Below, piece after piece: positions 10,313-22,700 of a stretch of 64,000 bases of DNA. Numbering within the stretch: position 1 is the stretch's first letter; each line of letters opens with the position of its first letter. A program made the position numbers and the translations under genes. Below the pieces are notes generated by a model, which saw nothing but the letters and a program-made list of their open reading frames with translations, was not told the origin of the DNA and did no database searches. Source of the DNA: Microstegium vimineum (taxonomy: Eukaryota; Streptophyta; Magnoliopsida; Poales; Poaceae); the NCBI GenBank assembly GCA_022036555.1, contig CM039126.1, positions 7,670,079 to 7,734,078 of the forward strand, written 5' to 3'.

Positions 10313-13300
10313 CTAGTCGGTCCCCCTCTCAATCTGAAGAGGCTGAGAAAGGGCAGCGTTGTTCTGCAACTGCTGTCCCTGCTGTGGGTCATTGTCAGTA
10401 GCAATTTCTCTACTGCTATGAACCCGATGTAGACTACGGTTTCTCAGCTCAGTGCAATTGGTATGCACGAAATTTATTACCAGCATGACACATAGGGCGA
10501 GTCCATTGACAATGAAGAGACCTTTGAAGCTCTCTAAACCTAGGCGTACAGAATCAGGATTGTCATAATCATGGGAAGGAGCTGTATCCCCAAACCATTT
10601 CTTTTGAATCTGAAATCCTTCATACCCTTCAGTTATGTTCAAGATGGCCCTTGATAGGTCGGGCACCAACGGTGAGCCTCTAGGGAAAACCTGCAGAATA
10701 TAAGACTGATGGTCAGGTCAGGTGAGCATGGAATGAAGATTGTATGGTCTACCGACAGATAAGGGGAAGGCAGCTTACAAAACCAAATCCATCAGTCCTG
10801 TCAATGGGGCCAACTATTTGGAACTCTTTTCCGTACTGTGTGAGGAAAGAATTCAAATAGGGGATCTCATCAAAGATGGCTGACACCCCTCCATGCTTTG
10901 ATCCTGTCCTCAGTGCTTTCGCGTATTCCTCGAGTGTGCTCAGGACCTTTATCTTTTGCGCATCAAACTGGAGTCTCTTAAGCATCGCATGCACAAATGA
11001 TCCACTTTGGTACCCAACATAATCTCCATTGCGCAAGAGTTGCATCGGATCAGTCACCGAAGGTTGGAGCCGCTTTGCAGTAAGCAAGGATGACAAGCTT
11101 GCTGTATAGCTTTGCACTAATACAAGGACCACAAAGCACCAAATCACCACCACAACTTTTGAATGGAGTTTCTTGATAATTTGATCTGTCACAAAATAAA
11201 TAAATAATGTATTATTAAGAATTCAAGAATGAAACAAAAAAAAAATTAGAACTTCGAGTTTAAAATACTACAAGGATACCGTGAGAAAAGGTCAAAGTGG
11301 AGAAAGTAAAGTAGAATGCAGTGCTGAACTGTTTCCATCTTGATCCTCTGAATTCCACATTTGTAGGATGTTCAATCACCCACACAACAAGACCGGTGAA
11401 GAAGATAAATACCATAGTGGCAATCCAGAGCTCCTTTGTTAGAGGCTCTAAGAAGATCCACATGGTTGCTTTATCATCATTCTTAGCTAAGACAAGCATT
11501 GCAACACCAGATTCTGTGTATGGCATAGTGAAGTCAACATATCTAGATCGGTTGGCAATAATTGTCACGTCACCCACTGCTGCGTCAAACTTCTGTCATC
11601 CAATAAGGAAAAACATGGGGGGGGGGGGGGGTGTGTGTTAGGAATGTAAGTATCATTGGGCAGGGAAAAATAGGTGATAGCAATTTAGCAAGGAAAGGCT
11701 AACCTTGAAGTACACCTGGGATATCAACTGGTCATAAGAATTGGCACAATCATAGGGAATGTACTCATAGCGCAGAGCATATGGAAGCCTATTCACAGCA
11801 GACTCGAACACATCAATGCTGTAACCACTAACACTTGATCCGTTAGTGTTATGATTAGCCTCAACATTCACAAAAAATTTGAACTCACGTCTCACAGGTA
11901 CTCCAATCCTGAGTATCTTTGCATTTACTGGGAAGTCCCAACCTTTGGGGACTGTGGTTGAATCTCCTGGCCAAATGACAGGTTTTAGAACTTCACCAGC
12001 ACTTGAAGATTTAACCTGGTCTCGGATAGGTCTCGAGTCTAAAAGCCTCGACAGCCCTAAACCAGGGCTCCAAAACCCAAGGCCTCTTGCTTTCTCTCCT
12101 ATCAAATTGACAACCTCATAAATAGGGACCTGCATATTCCCATGAACGAACCTGAATCTCCCAGCCAAACCATCAAAGTTTGCTTCCAAAATGGAACTAA
12201 GGAGTTCTGGCCCAGCAGGAGAGGCCAGGAGACCGTTTACTAAGTTCTTGCCCACATCCTGCGGTGTCTGAAAACCTATATTTGAGAACCCAACCCTCTT
12301 AGTGTCCTCAACTGCAGTTGCAACTGCCAATGCCACATCATACGCCCAATATTGGTAGACAGTGGGTCTTGTAATCCTTACATCATGAGCCTGTCGGTAC
12401 TTAGCTCTGAATAGTGCATCAAATCGACTCACAAAATCAATAATCCTTGAAGACTTTGCAACATATGGCCGAAAACTGACAATACCCTGCATGTTTTCAA
12501 TAGTATGTTGGGGAAGTACATCAAGGACGACGCCAACATTGTCTGTGACAATCCACACATATCCCTCTATCATCATACCAGCTGCTGAAGCCCGTGCAAA
12601 GAAATGGGAAGCAAGGCTTGGCAACATATGAACGATGAAGACACGTGTCTGCATGGTCATGAGCTTGTATAGTTCCTCATCAATGCGATAATCAGGACAA
12701 GAAGCAGGGATGGCTGCACGGTAAATGATATGTGCCTCAACATCTTGAAGGGCATTGGCAATTGAGGGGAGGATACCCACACCATAGTTGTCGTCCTCAT
12801 AGACAGCAACAATATTTTTCCAGCCATAGACCTGAACAAAGGCAGCAATTGAAGCTGCCTGAAAGGAGTCCTTGGCACAAGCTCGAAGGAAGTAGGGGAC
12901 ATTATACTGAGTGGCCGCATCACCCGTTGCTGAGAAACTAATGACAGGAACCTTGGTCTTGTTCGCTAGATACGTAACAAACTCAGCTTGTAAAGTGCTT
13001 TGCGGGCCAATGATAACGCTGACCTTATCATTACTAATGAGATCTACTGCTGCAAGAAAAAGGACAAAGGTACCATCAAATGTGGCACATGGAAATTCTC
13101 TTTAAAATCATGTTAAAATTAGCAAGCTGTGGAACTAGATCAATGTTAAAATGCAATGCTGAGATCGTCCAATATTCTGAAAATTACTACTACAAGACAA
13201 CAGAAAGAAGCTTTCTCAGGGAATGACCTGACTTTATTTTGCATGCCTAATACCTATCTTCAAGATATTTCACTAAAAAACATTTTTCATGAACTAGATA

Positions 13301-16300
13301 AATAAAAAACTAAATATAATTGAAGTTAAAGAAGAATGATGGCACTCCTGTAACTGTTACGAAAGGCATTCTTTTTCCTTTACTTTTCCCCTGTGGGATA
13401 GGGAGGCGAGCCTTCATGAATCATGATATTAGGTCAATTCAAATTTCTGCAATAATTCAAACACTTTCACAATATACTTTGCATGAAAATTACATTGTCG
13501 ATTCGAATATAGAAATTTGCAATAAAAACATCTGAATTATCGTGTGGGACGTTTTGGGGCCGGAAGATCAGGTGGGGATCCCCCGGTTTGACCTTAAAAA
13601 ATTCCTGTAAGAATGCAACAGAGAATTTTGGAGCTGAATCATTACTAGCCAGGACTCAAGAGCAATTTTATTCGAATTCGTGTGAAGTAACCTACCGGAA
13701 ATGCAAAGTACTCGCAGGAAAATTGAAAGGAGTCCCACAAAAAGGGAAAAGAATTAGGAGGCCGCAGAATCTTACCTGTAGACAGGAGATGTGAGAGGGA
13801 TCATTCGATCCTGGAGAAGAGGGACTGAAATCGAATCGATTCTGTAGACAGGAGATGAAGAGGGATCATTCGATTCAGGAGATGAGAATCTTATACCTTA
13901 CCTAAGATAGGCGTGGATCCGTCTTAGGTCTGGAGAAGAGACGCTGATAAACAGGGATAGCACTGCGACTGCGGTGGTACTCTTCTGCTCTCGGTTCTCT
14001 CCGAATTATAATTCATTTGACTTTTTTATATGGAGTTTGACTACTTGTTTGATTTAAAAAATGTATAAATATAGTTAAATTTAAATTATTTTGAAGATCT
14101 TTTATTAATAAGTCAAGATATAACAAAAATAAGTGATATTTTATATAATTTCTTTAATAAGATAAGTGATTAAACTTAGGGTTAAAGAAGTCAAAAGAAA
14201 TTTAGAACAAAATTAGTACTATTTTCAGCATTTGCTTCTTGTTTCTCCGGAGTCAAAACATAAGACCATTTCTAATATTTTTTTCTCAAATTTTATTTAT
14301 AAAAAAATTGGGAGGTTTGGGATATTTGGTGCACTAAGTTTGTATATATACTTAGCCTTCAAGATCATGGTGTTCCTAAATTGTCATCTTTTTAGAGTTT
14401 TAGAAACTCCGGTTGATACCTCTTTTTTCCTGTAAAGATTCATCTTATATGTTCCTGTTTGTAACCTGGAAAATTCAAGGGTCTCGTCCCTTGTTCATTG
14501 TCTCGCAAGCCGTTGCCGCCACATCTAGGGCCCGTCTCCTTGGCACATCTGAGGATAAGAAAGGGATATGACCCATCTCTCTATTTTTTTCATAATTTTT
14601 CTAGTTACTTAGGATTTAGTCCAAATAATTTTTTTTTGGAAAAAATAGATGAGTTTCAGCTGTTGCAGGCGTCAATGTCATTGCAGGTGACTAAGTTGTG
14701 ACCATTATCTGCAAGAAGAGGGGCTCATTGTAGTTAGTCACCATTCACCAAGAGGAAATCAAGGTTTGAAGGTGATTAATCTACATCCTATGGTGCTCCC
14801 GACAATGTAATTGCTAATATTCTTTCATCGATTTAGATGCATTTTGGAATGGTTCTGAAGCGTCGGATCTTGTGACATGTCTAATGTTTTAGAGTTGTTC
14901 ATTGGATTCAATATAAGGACTGCACTTTGGCGCTCCGGCGTTCAAAGGATACCATTGGGGAATAAGAAGAATTGTCCCCCTTCCTTTAAAAAAAATCAAG
15001 AGATCTAGGACAATTAAAGGGCCGTTTGGCAGAGCTCCACGGAGCTGATTCTCAAAGAGAATCACTCCCTGACTGCCAAACGCATTTTCCAGTCACAACT
15101 GATTCTCTGCTGATTCTGTGAAGTGATTCTCTGAAATGAACTAAGAGGCTGAGAGCTGAAAAAAGTAGCTTCACCTAATTCTGTGAAGTGATTCTTCATG
15201 CTGATTTTAAGAGTTTAGGCTAAAAAATCTAAGAAAATCATTTTCAGCTACGGAATCACTTCACCAGTGAATCTGGGAGCACAACTCTACCAAACGGGCC
15301 CTAACTAACACTAGCAAAGACCCCTAAGTTGATGAACAAGAAAGAGCGACAAGTAACAAGAGTGTCATTATTGATATATCCAAACCAAGTGCAAAGAAGA
15401 GGACAATGGAGCGAGGAGTGGAGGGAATGGGCGACCATACATAGAGTCCTCCAAAATCTCATTTTGGAGAAAGAGAAATTCAAGAAAAAAACATAAACTA
15501 GGTTCTCTAAAGAAGTCACCACAAACGAAATCATCATAGACGCCTCGCTGTCGAGAGGAACGTCATTTACCACTGTAAACATAGCGACGTGAAATCATAG
15601 TCTGAAATTAGCTCCTATAGAGATCGAACTCAAGACCTATGAAGTACCGCTAGAGTACTCTTTAGCTATTACTAGTACTATGTAAAAATAGTAGGAGAAT
15701 TCTATTATTTTAGGAGCGTAGACACACCGATGAAGCTTTACATTGTGAAAGACCTTAGTCAGCCTGCTGAAAGTGGCCTTTTTCACTGGTCTATCGTCTA
15801 TCCAGTTCAATGGTTGATGGTCATTGTCATTGGTCAAGTGCACCATGCATGGACAACAAACACATGAAGCTTCATCAACTCCAAGAACAACAGACGAGCA
15901 GAAAGAAAAAGAATTCCTGTGCACGAGATCCAAATCTACCTACTACGATGTTAGGTGGGTGTCAGTACTCGTTACACTGCCAAGTGCCAAGTGAGCTTTG
16001 CTTGTCAGTCCTCACTCCGCTTGGTGGGATTTCGAATTTACTACCTGTGTCTTAAAACTTTAAGTTTAATCAAGGTTATAGTAAATATCATTAACATTTA
16101 TATCTTAACTAAATTACTTTAAATTTAAAATTAATTTAATTATACTTAATTTGTATCATAAATTTTAGATTTTTTTATAGATTTGGCTGAACTTGAAATG
16201 GTTTAACTTCTTGAGAAGAAGTGATAATTGTAATTTATTTAAAAAATTATATGATAAATTGTTTAACATTCAGTCATCATGAACTCTCTCCGTTTTAAAA

Positions 16301-17161
16301 AAGAATGCAACTCTCACTTTCTCAATAATTAAGTCAAACAATCTCAAGTTCAACTAAAAATCTGTATAAAATTTACTAACATTTATTATGTTAAATAAAT
16401 ACCATTAGTTTATTTTGAAAAATTATTTTATAATAAACCTATTTAAAGACACAAGTACTGATACCGTTTTCTATAGATTTGATTAAACATAAAAAAAAGT
16501 TTGACGCATCCTAATGTACCGGTATACTTTTTTCTACGGAGGATCACTGTCCATGCACAATTGCATATCACTTCAATTATTACTCACTCACACTCTCCGT
16601 CCAAAACAAATATAATTCTAACACAGTAAATAAAAACATCTGAGTTTGACTAACTATAGATAAGAATATATATATGTTAATATTTATAATATCAAATAAT
16701 TAGTATTTGTTTTTGTCATAAATATTAATTATCTTTACGTATATATTCATTCAATTTTAGATAAGTCAACTAAGAATGTATCTAGAATTGCAACAAAAAT
16801 TTTTGGAAAAAGTGGTAGTGTGTAAAATACCTGCGGCGGTGGCGGTGACGACATCACGTTCGGAGTCCTTGACGTGGAGCCTCACTCTGGTGGTGGCGAA
16901 CGGGTGCGCGGCGTAGAAATCCCCCAACGCCATCTCCAGGCTCAGCAGGCTCTTCTTCCCCAGCTCGGTGCCAAGGTCTAGTATGACCCCGACGTGGACC
17001 GGGACCGGCACCGCCGCCGCCGCCGTCTGCGCGGCCGCTCTAGCGTGGGCGTGGTGAACCCCGCCCACGAGGAGCAGCGGCAAGTAGACCAGCACGACGG
17101 CGGCGGCGCCGGCGAGTAAGGGAGCAGCGCGCGCACGCGGGTGGTGTTGCTGCAGCGGCAT
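10313..17161 (-). CDS. GLR: Glutamate receptor-like cation channel, intact, five exons
   Basis: Exons in transcript order: 17161-16831, 13049-11704, 11592-11280, 11185-10779 and 10690-10313. They total 2775 nt, exactly 925 codons (924 residues), with GT-AG junctions in compatible phases. Protein layout: signal peptide (PLLAGAAAVVLVYLPLLLVGG), LIVBP-like amino-terminal domain from about residue 55 (VDLISNDKVSVIIGPQ, YGWKNIVAVYEDDNYGVG), S1 lobe from about 488 (KILRIGVPVRREFKFFV), KFDAAVGDVTI at about 560, membrane segment 1 (IATMVFIFFTGLVVWVIEH), pore loop, segment 3 with SYTASLSSLLTAKRLQP, S2 lobe (GGVSAIFDEIPYL), segment 4 (GLFIVNGLALCVMLVI) and a short glutamine-rich tail. Plant GLRs of about 900-950 residues match this. 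Subclade (GLR2-like) is inferred. Intron 1 is 3.8 kb and holds several MITEs. It forms a tandem pair with the partial copy downstream. Confidence 0.93.
11617..11631. repeat. Poly-G tract in GLR intron 2
   Basis: Fifteen G residues followed by GTGTGTGT inside the second intron of the intact GLR gene. A simple repeat, likely length-variable. Confidence 0.9.
13996..14219. mobile_element. Degenerate Stowaway-like MITE in GLR intron 1
   Basis: The left edge CTCTCCGAATTATAATTCATTTGACTT is matched by the inverse of AAGTCAAAAGAAATTTAGAACAAAATTAGTAC on the right. The interior is AT-rich with internal TTTGACT/AGTCAAA arms. The terminal sequences have drifted from the usual CTCCCTCCGTCC form, so ends are approximate. 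Confidence 0.4.
15019..15301. mobile_element. hAT-like MITE in GLR intron 1
   Basis: The left end GGGCCGTTTGGCAGAGCT and the right end ...CTCTACCAAACGGGCCC are inverted copies. Inside, AGAATCACTTCAC-type arms repeat in both orientations. Size (about 283 bp) and GGGCC(G/C)GTTTGG ends match common grass hAT MITEs. No clean 8-bp target duplication could be read. Confidence 0.75.
16287..16545. mobile_element. Degenerate Stowaway-like MITE in GLR intron 1
   Basis: The left edge CTCTCCGTTTTAAAAAAGAATGCAACTCTC... resembles the Stowaway variant with GAATGCAA near the end. The right part contains TTTGACGCATCC and CTACGGAGGATC as degraded inverse. The interior is AT-rich (AAGTCAAAC... TTGATTAAAC). Boundaries are approximate. 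Confidence 0.5.
16597..16795. mobile_element. Degenerate Stowaway-like MITE next to GLR exon 1
   Basis: CTCTCCGTCCAAAACAAATATAATTCTA on the left pairs with TAAGAATGTATCTAGAATTGCA on the right. TTTGACTAACTATAG and TAGATAAGTCAAC form inner arms. It ends only about 35 bp from the exon 1 donor of the intact GLR gene. The copy is old and its right terminus is poor. Confidence 0.5.
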
Positions 17162-17285
17162 TATATATGTGTGCGCTAGGGCGATCGAGCTAGTACGGAC
17201 ACTATACCTAGTATAGCGTTCGTTCGCCTGTAGTACGTACGGTAGACTGCAGTGCAGCGGTGCAGGTACTGTAGCGTCTCTCTAG

Positions 17286-17293
17286 CATAAATA
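17286..17293 (-). promoter_or_regulatory. TATA-like element of the intact GLR gene
   Basis: The minus strand reads TATTTATG about 125 nt upstream of the ATG at 17161, implying a leader of roughly 100 nt. This placement is an inference from sequence alone. Confidence 0.4.
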
Positions 17294-17294
17294 G

Positions 17295-18266
17295 AAACAG
17301 AAGCAAAGCGAAGGCGTGGTCGGAGACAGCAGTCGTCACACGTCAGCGCGTCAAGTTGGTCCGCACGTCATTGATGACGCCGCGCCCTCTTGTCTATAAC
17401 AAACGACCGGACCTTGGCTTTGGCTTCGATAAATAAGAAGCAGGCCGGCCGGAAGCGCGCGCCGCCGTCCATATGACTCTTGTCCGGCCCGGTCTGCCTG
17501 CCCGGGGTCCCTCGACAAGCCGGCCGCGCGCCGCGCCGGCGCCAACCTGCTGGCCCGGACGGGCGCACGTTCCAACACACGACTCGATCGAGACTCGAGA
17601 GTCGCGCGCGCCCAACAGCTAGCTCCGACCCCCTCCGGCCAGTCCCCAGTCCCCAGCATAATCTACCATGCATACCAGCATGCATGTTGCCGGTCAGGCC
17701 TGCCTGCCGCTGCAGACAAAAAACTGAGGATTTTACTATGGTTGATTTGTTGCCCCCGCGTAGGCGTTTTCCTTTTTATAACCTCCCACCAAGAAGAAGA
17801 AGAAGAGTATTTTGGACTCACCTAGTGCTACTATCATATCCACTGGCCGCCTGTGGACTGTGGTCTGTGCGTGGCGACGGCCTTGGTCCGCACGAGCCGA
17901 GGCAGCCGCGCCCGCCTGTGCATGGACGAGGGGAAAAAAATTACTAGAAGACACCGCAACTTATTTTAGACGAGGTTAAAAATGGCATGTGCCTCTGCAA
18001 ATATAGCTAAGGTCCCAATGGCTACACCCGACCCCTCTAAAAAGGATTTCATGTCATAAGCTTTGCCTATTGTTACCACTGATCCTGTTGTGACTGAAAT
18101 CACCACCCTTGATGATGAGCCATGAGCCCTCTCAACCTATGCCACTCGATCTTTGGGGTCCATCTATTGTGTCAACAGTAAAGGATCCTGACTTCACTAC
18201 ATGCTCAAAGTTTCACATCAAGTCCATGCTCATCCCGGGGGCTAACGCAATCATCATGTACTCGAC
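17295..18266. other. Upstream region of the GLR gene; no gene seen
   Basis: GC-rich DNA (17340-17720) with overlapping chance frames on both strands, a short GAA repeat at about 17791-17806, then mixed sequence. A 66-codon plus frame (18109-18309) reads PLDLWGPSIVSTVKDPDFTT before running into the CACTA element. It appears to continue beyond it (SGERVGYIRSTLGLDW near 19180), so the CACTA element seems inserted into an older sequence of unknown identity. Confidence 0.35.
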
Positions 18267-18269
18267 ATC

Positions 18270-18803
18270 CACTACATCAAAAATGATTTTTTGCAGCGGA
18301 CCTTTTTGATTTCTAGCAGCGGGCAAACGCGTCCGTCGCCACGGGAAGGTCACGGTAAATTGTGGCCTTCTCGCAGCGGGCAACTTTGTCCGCTGCGGTT
18401 AATAGATTTCCCCACGGCGGGCACGTTAGGACTTCCGCCGCGGTTAAACATTTAAAAAAATAAAAAAAAAACCCAGGAACCCATCGGCGAGCCCGCACCG
18501 CCGCGCCGCCTCGACCTCGCGCCGCCGCCGCGACCCCGCGCCAGGACGACGACGTGGAAGGGGAGGGGGCCGCATCCCACCCGTGGTCAGGAGTAGGGCC
18601 CGCGCCGCCGCGACTCCGCACCGCTGCGCCGCCTCGACCCCGCGACCTCGCGTCGCCGCGAGGAGCTCCGCCGCGCGCTTCTGCGACCCCGCGCCGAGGG
18701 GCTCGGCCGTGCGCTGCCGCGCGACCCCGCGGCGACGCGAGGGGCTCCGCCCTGGGAGAGAGGGTGGGGGCGCTGCCGCGAGGGCCTCCGCCGTGGTGGT
18801 GCT

Positions 18804-18857
<54 letters not shown>

Positions 18858-19163
18858 GGGGGATTGGGCTGGCTGTTGGAAACCCTAAGTCTTGGTTTTA
18901 TATGAGCTGCGACTATTGGGCCTCGCTCTGGGCTTAATGGGCTTCGGCCTTAACCGTGGCGCGGTAAATCGATTTACTGCAGCGGGCTTCTTAAGATGTT
19001 CGCTGTGGTAAATCGATTTACCGCAGCGGACAAAAATGCCCGTCATAGTAAATAAAAATTTACCCGCTGTGGGAAAGCATGAGATTTTCTGCAGCTGGCA
19101 AAATAAGTGTCCATCACGGAGAGCTTTTTTTCAACGCTGCACAAAATCGTTTTTGATGTAGTG
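18270..19163. mobile_element. Non-autonomous CACTA (En/Spm) transposon
   Basis: Begins CACTACATCAAAAATGATTTT and ends AAAATCGTTTTTGATGTAGTG, a near-perfect terminal inverted repeat of the CACTA type. It is flanked by the 3-bp target duplication ATC (18267-18269 and 19164-19166), the expected length for this superfamily. Subterminal repeats of the form CCGC(T/A)GCGGTAAATCGATTTACCGCAGCGG lie near both ends, as expected for transposase-binding regions. The 894-bp element has a GC-rich core with chance open frames, a GA microsatellite and no transposase, so it depends on another element for movement. Confidence 0.92.
18806..18853. repeat. (GA)n microsatellite
   Basis: About 24 uninterrupted GA units inside the CACTA element. 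Likely length-polymorphic. Confidence 0.95.
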
Positions 19164-19313
19164 ATCCCCATGCTCAATCTTAGTGGGGAGCGAGTTGGCT
19201 ATATTAGGTCCACCCTTGGTTTGGATTGGATATGATTTCCATGTTGCTACACTTTGCACCTCTGAGGACACCGGTCATCTTTTGTCTCTAATTAAGTCGT
19301 GCGTGATCACTAT

Positions 19314-20650
19314 TGTCGGGTACAAAGGTAAGGGGTACCCTAAACCTGCGATAATCTAACGCTCAACATAGCAACCATTTTTAAGGCAGGATCCAATCAG
19401 CCGTTCAAGTCAATGGGGAAAGGCCCATCACGCAAAGGCCTCCCTCACCGGCAACAACGACCAGTCATGGGCCGACCCATTACTGGAAAAATAGTAGGAG
19501 GGATCCCCCTCTGCCTCTACCTCGACTGACGGACAGGGGTCGAACGAACGACCCCTCCGCCTCACCTTAACCCCCCGAATGACGGAAGAGGGGTCGATCG
19601 AATCCCCATCGACCTCAACCCCTCGACCTCGACTGACGGACAGGGGTCGAACGAACGACCCCCTGCCTCGACCCCTCGAATGACGGACAGGGGGTCGAAC
19701 GAACGACCCGCGAGCAGGAGGCTTGATCAGCTCACCTGCTCCCGGTATGGGGTAAAGGGGATCCAATGCGCCTACCTGCCCCCGCCTAACGCCGTGGGCA
19801 CACACTACCTCAGTCAAATCCATCAACTCGCCGCCCATGCCTGGGACCTCCGTCAATCGTGCGGCCGCTGTAGCCACATCGCAGGTACGGAATCCAGAGG
19901 CACCCCCTCGAGCCATGAACAGGACGGCCCTCGACTGTGTCCCGGGGGGCTCGACCATCGTCTCCAACCACTCCGGCATGGCTCCCGTTCAGTCCGTCTC
20001 GCGTCAACTGTGGGACTCGTACCCATCTACAGAAGGCCAACCGTACTGCGCCATGACGTTCGGCAACGTCCAGTCTGCCATCACCATGCCCTGAACACCA
20101 AAAGGACGGGAAGGCCACGCCGCTACAGCGATCGACGTCCCATCGCAGGCATGGCGCCGCGGACACCTCTCCCATGCCTCTACACTCTAGGATCCCTGTA
20201 CTCTCAGGCCTCCCCTTGATCTATAAAAGGGGACGCCGAGATAGAAGAAAGGCATGCGCATTCGTATCGGCTCACACATTCGGACATCAGAGATCTCTCA
20301 ACGAGCCGAGACATCAGCTCTGACCCGCATACACCAAGAGCCAAGCCGCACACACCGCACCCGATTGCTTGATTGACACCTCAAGTAATCCACCGACCAC
20401 CTAGGGTAGCCCTGCTAGTCCTAGGCCCAAGCTCATCTCGAGCACCCCCGTGTAAACCAGCTTGTACCCCCCTGTACGAGCACTTCGGTGCAAGATAATA
20501 CAATCCATCCTCCCCCGCTGGACGTAGGGCCTTTTGTGCCCGAACCAGGATAAATCTTGTGTTCTTCTTGCATCACATCTAGGAGAGGGAGCACGCAATA
20601 TAAAAATTTACTAGTTGGTGGTCTTGACCCCCTGGGTCATAACACCGACA
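19314..20650 (+). repeat. 5' LTR of the Tat element
   Basis: A 1337-bp direct repeat of 33500-34879. Its first half holds tandem units around CTCGACTGACGGACAGGGGT and CGAACGAACGACCC (about 19500-19710), with one unit fewer than the 3' LTR. Its second half has the promoter. It ends ...CATAACACCGACA, directly followed by the primer-binding region. Confidence 0.97.
20222..20229 (+). promoter_or_regulatory. LTR TATA box
   Basis: TATAAAAG in the context GATCTATAAAAGGGGACG. The same box is present in the 3' LTR at 34452-34459. The 5' copy would drive the genomic transcript, and the 3' copy could read into the flanking Helitron. Confidence 0.8.
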
Positions 20651-20651
20651 G

Positions 20652-20671
20652 TTGGCATGCCAGGTAGGAGG
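20652..20671 (+). other. Putative primer-binding site of the Tat element
   Basis: TTGGCATGCCAGGTAGGAGG begins two bases after the 5' LTR, the position of a tRNA primer site. It is not the initiator-Met type (TGGTATC...). The matching tRNA cannot be named without a search. Confidence 0.5.
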
Positions 20672-22700
20672 ATTTGCGTGTCGATCAACTCTGAACTACT
20701 CTCCCAGATGAATTCCACCGTTCCATCACTTCCATTCGCCACCATCATCTGGTTCGGGAGCCTAGAGTTCATGTCCACGGGCCACGACCACGACATGGTT
20801 CTACTCTCAGGTGACGACATGGATAGCAGCAGCTCCGGTACGTCGGGGCCAAGGAGGACCAGACGACGGTCCCACCACTCGCGCCTTTCGCCTGCGACCA
20901 GGAGGAGGCGCGAACAATGCCGCCGCACTCTTCACCGTGCGGATCCCGAGACGCCGGATGCCGTCTCCCCGGCCTCAGCTGGTGACACAGTTCCTCCCTT
21001 CGGGAGCCTGTTTGACCCATGCTTGCGGGTCGGGGGCGGGTACCTCGCTGAGCCTGACTTTAGCTCTGCCATACCGTCATCTCAGAGGGTCCCGGTGGCT
21101 TCTCCGACATACTCGGTTGCGCCGCCGCGCAACCTGCTTCTGCATGGGCTCTACAACATCGCCAGACTCTGTTCTGCTTTTGTAGGCTCGCAGATGCAGG
21201 CACGTTACGGGTCCTCAGGGAACCTGCTACGTGCGACGATCAACCTCGTCACCACATCTCCGCCGGACGAGCGCCCGGAGCCACGACGAGCCTCGGCCCT
21301 AGGGTATCACGCCTGGGGCACGTTACGGCAACGACTGAAGGAGGAGCGCAGGGGATCTTTCCCCAACTTCTACCAGGGCAACCTCGACTCAGACTCCCCC
21401 GATGAGGATTACGATCCCACGCGGGAGTGCTTCCACCTCATCGAGCCGGTCGACTCCCAGGAGGAGACCACTGACACTGCAGTTGCGAATGCGGGAGGAG
21501 GAGGGCGCAACGCTACTCCGCCGCGAGACGCCGCCCCCCGGTTCCAGGCGAAGCTGGTCCACCTCAGGATGCCCAGATCGCGCAAGTTCGAGAGCTGCTC
21601 GCCAAGGTCGAGGAGGAGCGCCTACGGCTCCTACAACTCGAGCATGCCCTCGAGCAAGATCGCGGGCAGACACCGGATGGAGGAGTCCGCGCTCGCGGGC
21701 TCGGGATGTCCATCGACAGATCATCAACAAAGGGGCGAACGAGCGCCACGTCTACAACCGCGCTAGCCAGAATGTCGTGGCAGCCGCGGTGCTGCTCCGT
21801 GACATGCCGGCACCATCGACGCCCCAGGCGCAACGCATTAGGGATGAAATCCAAAGGCTTCTCCAAACTACGGTCGTACAACAAGCAGAGAGCTCGGCCT
21901 CGAGGCGCAGAGGAGCTGCCTCCGAGCAGCGGGACGTGCCCCCTTGCCGAGATCGAGAGGTATCTGTCGACCAAGATAAGGCGCCCCAAGGTGGAGTGGA
22001 GCGGCAACCAGTTCGAGACCGCATCCTCGATAATCGACAACCGCGAGACGCGCGACGCGACATCAACGACAACAAACGACGCCGACACGGTGACGCTAAG
22101 GCTCGAGGTTATAGTGCTCATCGAGGTGGGCGCTACGACAGTGACGAGGATCGACGTCGATCTCCGGAACCACCAGGGCCATGAGTCTTCGGCAGGACCA
22201 TCCGGCAAACCGCCTTGCCTGTTCGTTTCTGTCCACCCACCAGCCTAGTCAAGTACAATGACACAACCAAGCCGGAGCTCTGGCTTGCTGATTTCAGGCT
22301 GGCATGTCAGCTAGGAGGAGCCGACAACGACCACGTCATGATTTGGCAACTCCCGCTCTTCCTCTCCGACACTGCTCGAAGATGGCTCGAGGAACTCCCC
22401 CCGGACTTGATCCATGGCTGGCCCGACCTGGTCAGGATCTTCGAGGGGAACTTCAAGGGCACCTACGTGCGGCCAGGAAACTCCTGGGATCTCCGTAGCT
22501 ACAAGCAGAAGCCAGGGGAAACCCTCCGCGGCTTCACCCGACGGTTCTCCAAGCAATGTACTGAGCTAACCCACATCTCCGACCACGACGTCATTACGGC
22601 GTTCGTCGTCGGGACAACCTGCAAGGAGTTGGTGCGGGAGCTAGGACGGAACACCCCAAGACCGCCAACGATCTCATGGACATCGTCGCCAACTACGCAG
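20657..22700 (+). pseudogene. gag of the Tat element, frameshifted
   Basis: The N-terminal part is open from about 20657 (MPGRRICVSINSELLSQ...) to about 21700, then homology moves to another frame (ERHVYNRASQNVVAAAVLLR). A TGA at 22182-22184 stands where a CGA is likely. The retrotransposon gag domain follows at 22215-22640 (KPELWLADFRLACQLGG... ARRWLEELPPDLIHGWPDLV... GNSWDLRSYKQKPGETLRGF). A one-base loss in a C run near 22655 returns it to the pol frame. This polyprotein would form the cytoplasmic virus-like particle of the element. At least two frameshifts and one stop make this copy defective. Confidence 0.85.

Noticed and set aside
20615..20656. gag start inside the 5' LTR
   Set aside because: The upstream TTG/GTG starts lie within the LTR. 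The first ATG after the primer site (about 20657) is more plausible.
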